Source of the DNA: Vitis vinifera
Lineage: Eukaryota > Streptophyta > Magnoliopsida > Vitales > Vitaceae
Direction of reading: 5' to 3'
DNA length: 64,000 nucleotides
Assembly: GCF_030704535.1 (NCBI RefSeq)
Contig: NC_081817.1
Location: 1,565,001 to 1,629,000, forward strand
Positions 63,301-64,000 of the stretch are shown one piece after another. The notes beneath the pieces are model-generated. The model was not told the DNA's origin. It ran no database searches and saw only the letters and a list, made by a program, of their open reading frames with translations. Made by a program: the position numbers and the translations under genes. Numbering within the stretch: the first letter of the stretch is position 1; each line of letters starts with the position of its first letter.

Positions 63301-64000
63301 TTGACCATCCAAATGGCTCATCTTTGAGTTTCTGTATTTGTTCTTGCTGGTTTAGCTCAATTTGGCTTTGACTCTCTTATTCCTCAAGTTAACCAAGATC
63401 TTGTAATTCCCATTTTAAAAGGCAGCCAAACTGCTTCGAGTTTTCTTCTCTGGGTTGATTGTAAAACACAAATGCAACAACATTTAATTTTTTTGCCTTT
63501 ATCCTGGTGTGGCTTACTATAGAGTCTATGTTCATCATTACTGTTTTTCACTCTGGTAGTTTCTTTTTCAGAAAAGCTAAATGACCTTTTTCTTGTAGCC
63601 CCCATGGAATTATTCCTTCTTGTCAATAATGATGGAGAGGGCACTCTGGAAGTGGATGTTACAATCTCACCAGTTGACAGTACTTTAAAGGACATTCAAA
63701 TACCCAAGATTCAAATCCCCAAACACCAAATGAAAAAGGTGTGTTTCCTCTCATTTACTCTTGTTATGCTTTATGTTCTTCCTCAAAGTGGGACACCCTT
63801 TGTACGGGAAAAATGTTGGGATTCTTAAATCTTGATTGATTCTTAAAGAGAAGTGTAAATACCTAGTACGAATGTAAGACTATACTGAGATTAATATTGA
63901 ACCTACCATGTTTGACAGGCTTGGTTTTCAGTTTAGACCTCTGCTTCTAATCAGTTACATTGCCTTGTTTTTCTTCAGATTAATGTCTCAGAATACGCTG
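51311..64000 (+). CDS. Secreted/membrane plant protein of DUF7356 type, partial
   Basis: Visible exons are 51311-51436, 51524-51728, 63599-63738 and 63979 to beyond the window, all in phase. The product starts with a signal peptide ([22 protein letters not shown]). A Pro/Ser/Gly-rich linker follows ([16 protein letters not shown]), then a cysteine-bearing segment [20 protein letters not shown]. After the long intron come [20 protein letters not shown] and [16 protein letters not shown], a beta-sandwich-like pattern I associate with plant DUF7356 proteins. NIT is an N-glycosylation sequon. Function is unknown to me. Intron 2 spans 51729-63598 (11,870 bp) and is filled with retroelements. The C terminus, probably with a membrane anchor, lies outside the window. 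Confidence 0.8.
51917..55020 (-). mobile_element. L1-type LINE, 5'-truncated, young
   Basis: Read on the minus strand the element runs from 55020 to a poly-A (T run 51919-51932). Both sides carry TTCCAAATCT (51907-51916 and 55021-55030), a 10-bp target duplication. The 5' part, including the endonuclease, is missing. What remains is the linker, reverse transcriptase, zf-RVT region and a roughly 110-nt 3' UTR ending TTTACCTATC before the A run. One in-frame TGA (54753-54755, where TGG would be expected) interrupts the remaining frame. The good condition of the frame implies recent insertion, in antisense orientation to the host gene. Confidence 0.9.
52041..54713 (-). CDS. LINE ORF2 reverse transcriptase, 890 codons
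   Basis: Open frame of the L1 element. Non-LTR reverse transcriptase motifs appear in order: [67 protein letters not shown] and the catalytic FADD at residues 365-368 ([11 protein letters not shown]). The C-terminal zf-RVT domain ([20 protein letters not shown], then [18 protein letters not shown]) lies around residues 720-785. The same frame continues upstream to the truncation point through the TGA. The N-terminal endonuclease is absent, so this copy cannot complete autonomous transposition. Confidence 0.93.
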   Translation of the reverse strand: MEAKNLALEDYKKWALLEETSWRQKSREIWLKEGDKNTKYFHKMANAKARRNFLSKIKVNGANLSSLEDIKEGVCRAYQSLLSDSGDWRPSINGLNFKELGEGLASSLEVMFSEEEIFAALSSFCGDKAPGPDGFTMAFWLFCWDVIKPEILGLFREFYLHGTFQRSLNSTFLLLIPKKEGTEDLRDFRPISLVGSVYKLLAKVLANKLKSVMGEVISDAQHAFVHGRQILDAVLIANEALDSRLKGNNPGLLLKMDIEKAFDHVKWDFLMDVMSKMGFGHRWIKWMNWCCSTATFSILINGSPSGFFRSSRGLRQGDPLSPYLFLFAMEALGQLLSCARNGGFISGFRVGGRGRGGLLVSHLLFADDTLIFCDAEADQLQYLSWTFMWFEAISGLKVNLSKTEAIPVGEGIPMETLASVLGCKIGSLPTSYLGLPLGAPYKSTRVWDAVEERFRKRLSLWKRQYLSKGGRLTLLKSTLSSLPTYFLSLFVIPKKVCARLEKIQRDFLWGGGALENKPYLVSWKAICATKKEGGLGIRSLSTFNKALLGKWLWRLANENESLWKQIISSKYDLQEGGWCSKGVRDRYGVGVWKAIRNGWENFRSHSRFIIGDGTRVKFWKDLWCGNQALEEAFPILFNLSVNKEGWVAEAWEEDEVGGSWGLRFNRHLNDWEVGEVESLLCKLHPLTIRRGVEDLFRWKENKNGTFSVKSFYSSLSRDTKPPFPARTIWTPWVPIRASFFGWEAAWNRLLTIDRLKRFGWSIPNRCFLCKQEEETTDHLLLFCEKARMLWLLIFSLFGVQWVMHSSVKRNLLGWHGSFVGKKREKAWRAAPLCLMWTIWKERNRRAFNDIERNDQDIKSIFLYTFVNWVRVYIEEHTLSLIDFVDWLATK
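55061..55099. repeat. G16 homopolymer followed by (GT)n microsatellite
   Basis: Sixteen consecutive G, then TGTT and about nine GT units, immediately beyond the LINE's 5' target duplication. The G run is a potential G-quadruplex or slippage site and a likely assembly/sequencing trouble spot. Confidence 0.9.
55100..57053. other. Intronic DNA, no recognised element
   Basis: About 2 kb of the long intron. It has a (TTA)n run at about 56130-56153 and otherwise ordinary AT-rich sequence. No exon or transposon is recognised. Confidence 0.5.
57072..57187 (+). mobile_element. SINE-like insertion with exact 18-bp target duplication
   Basis: The insert is flanked by AATTATGATGAATTTTAG at 57054-57071 and 57188-57205, an exact duplication. 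The body (about 116 bp) contains GATTCAACTCC, close to the B-box consensus. It ends GCCTATCAGAAAGGACC followed by about 13 A. No A-box is obvious, so the copy may be 5'-truncated. The CCTATC tail resembles that of the LINE at 51917. Confidence 0.8.
57305..57963 (+). mobile_element. Degenerate L1 LINE tail, partly tandemly duplicated
   Basis: The plus strand can be read as [25 protein letters not shown]-like peptide, matching [22 protein letters not shown] of the intact LINE. A unit of about 165 bp occurs twice (57313 and 57510, period 197). The relic continues through a LINE-like 3' UTR and ends TTGCCTATCAAAGAAAAAAAG at 57963. Many substitutions and indels make it an old copy. Confidence 0.7.
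58255..59330 (-). mobile_element. Degenerate L1 LINE relic
   Basis: On the minus strand this is the diverged 3' part of the same LINE type. CTCTTATTCCTTTCTTTTCAAATGGTC (58513 on) parallels TTCTATTCCTTTCTTTCCAAATGGTC in the young copy. [20 protein letters not shown] parallels [46 protein letters not shown] (59220 on) parallels GATAGCCTTCCAAACCCCCACCCCATA. The frame is broken at many points. A short local duplication (GTTGAATGACAAGGAC) occurs near its 5' side. Confidence 0.75.
59910..60540 (+). mobile_element. Very old LINE relic (zf-RVT region), second L1 lineage
   Basis: The frame [20 protein letters not shown]...NDxL-like...SPKHC resembles the zf-RVT segment of another plant L1 lineage (usually VWKSxxPxKVxAFxWLVxxxxxNT). 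Downstream peptides [18 protein letters not shown] fit the continuation. Stops and frame changes are numerous. The match is by pattern only. Confidence 0.45.
60541..63598. other. Right part of the giant intron, nothing recognised
   Basis: About 3 kb up to the exon acceptor TTTTTCTTGTAG at 63598. There is a (CTTT)n run near 61535-61553. Open frames at 61651 and 63384 have no family character. Older unrecognisable repeat DNA is likely. Confidence 0.45.

Noticed and set aside
1-64000. CRISPR arrays, rRNA genes, or intact LTR or viral elements
   Set aside because: No regular short direct repeats with unique spacers, no rRNA sequence, and no paired long terminal repeats or capsid/envelope-like frames were seen.

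Overview
The window is nuclear DNA of a flowering plant, most likely a woody eudicot. Every gene has spliceosomal GT-AG introns or plant-type single-exon structure. There are no operons. Intergenic DNA is strongly AT-rich and carries MITEs, L1-type LINEs and SINE-like insertions. Protein character and the transposon-swollen introns fit grapevine (Vitis), but that species call is inference.

Nine protein-coding host genes can be supported. From left to right they are: an alpha-expansin (+, 5578-7010); a MacroD-type macro-domain protein (+, 8023-10819); a reticulon-like B protein (-, 12455-15356); a UDP-xylose-type nucleotide-sugar transporter (+, 20053-24616); a MATE/DETOXIFICATION efflux carrier with a proposed distant first exon (-, 25507-28616); mitochondrial Mn superoxide dismutase (+, 29877-33272); a small intronless DUF7804-like protein (+, 36117-36797); an uncharacterised 608-residue plant protein (+, 39526-43704); and U-box protein 62-like (PUB62, -, 44847-49298). 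A tenth, secreted DUF7356-like protein starts at 51311 and runs off the right edge. Exon joins were worked out by hand from reading frame and splice signals.

The right 12.7 kb is dominated by one 11.87-kb intron of the DUF7356-like gene. It holds a young 5'-truncated L1 LINE whose reverse transcriptase frame is broken only once, at least three older LINE relics on both strands, and a SINE-like insertion with an exact 18-bp target duplication. The young LINE, one relic and the SINE share a terminal CCTATC-A-rich tail, which suggests one L1 family mobilised them.

Other points of interest: an in-frame 30-nt candidate cassette exon in PUB62 that resembles the next exon; a tandem duplication of the last MnSOD coding segment plus 3' UTR; a fold-back element with tRNA-like promoter boxes inside the MATE first intron; a short uORF whose stop overlaps the main start (ATGA) in the 608-residue gene; and three copies of one MITE family. 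The genes do not form a pathway. They are ordinary, independently transcribed plant genes, and no prokaryote-style system, CRISPR array or viral genome is present.
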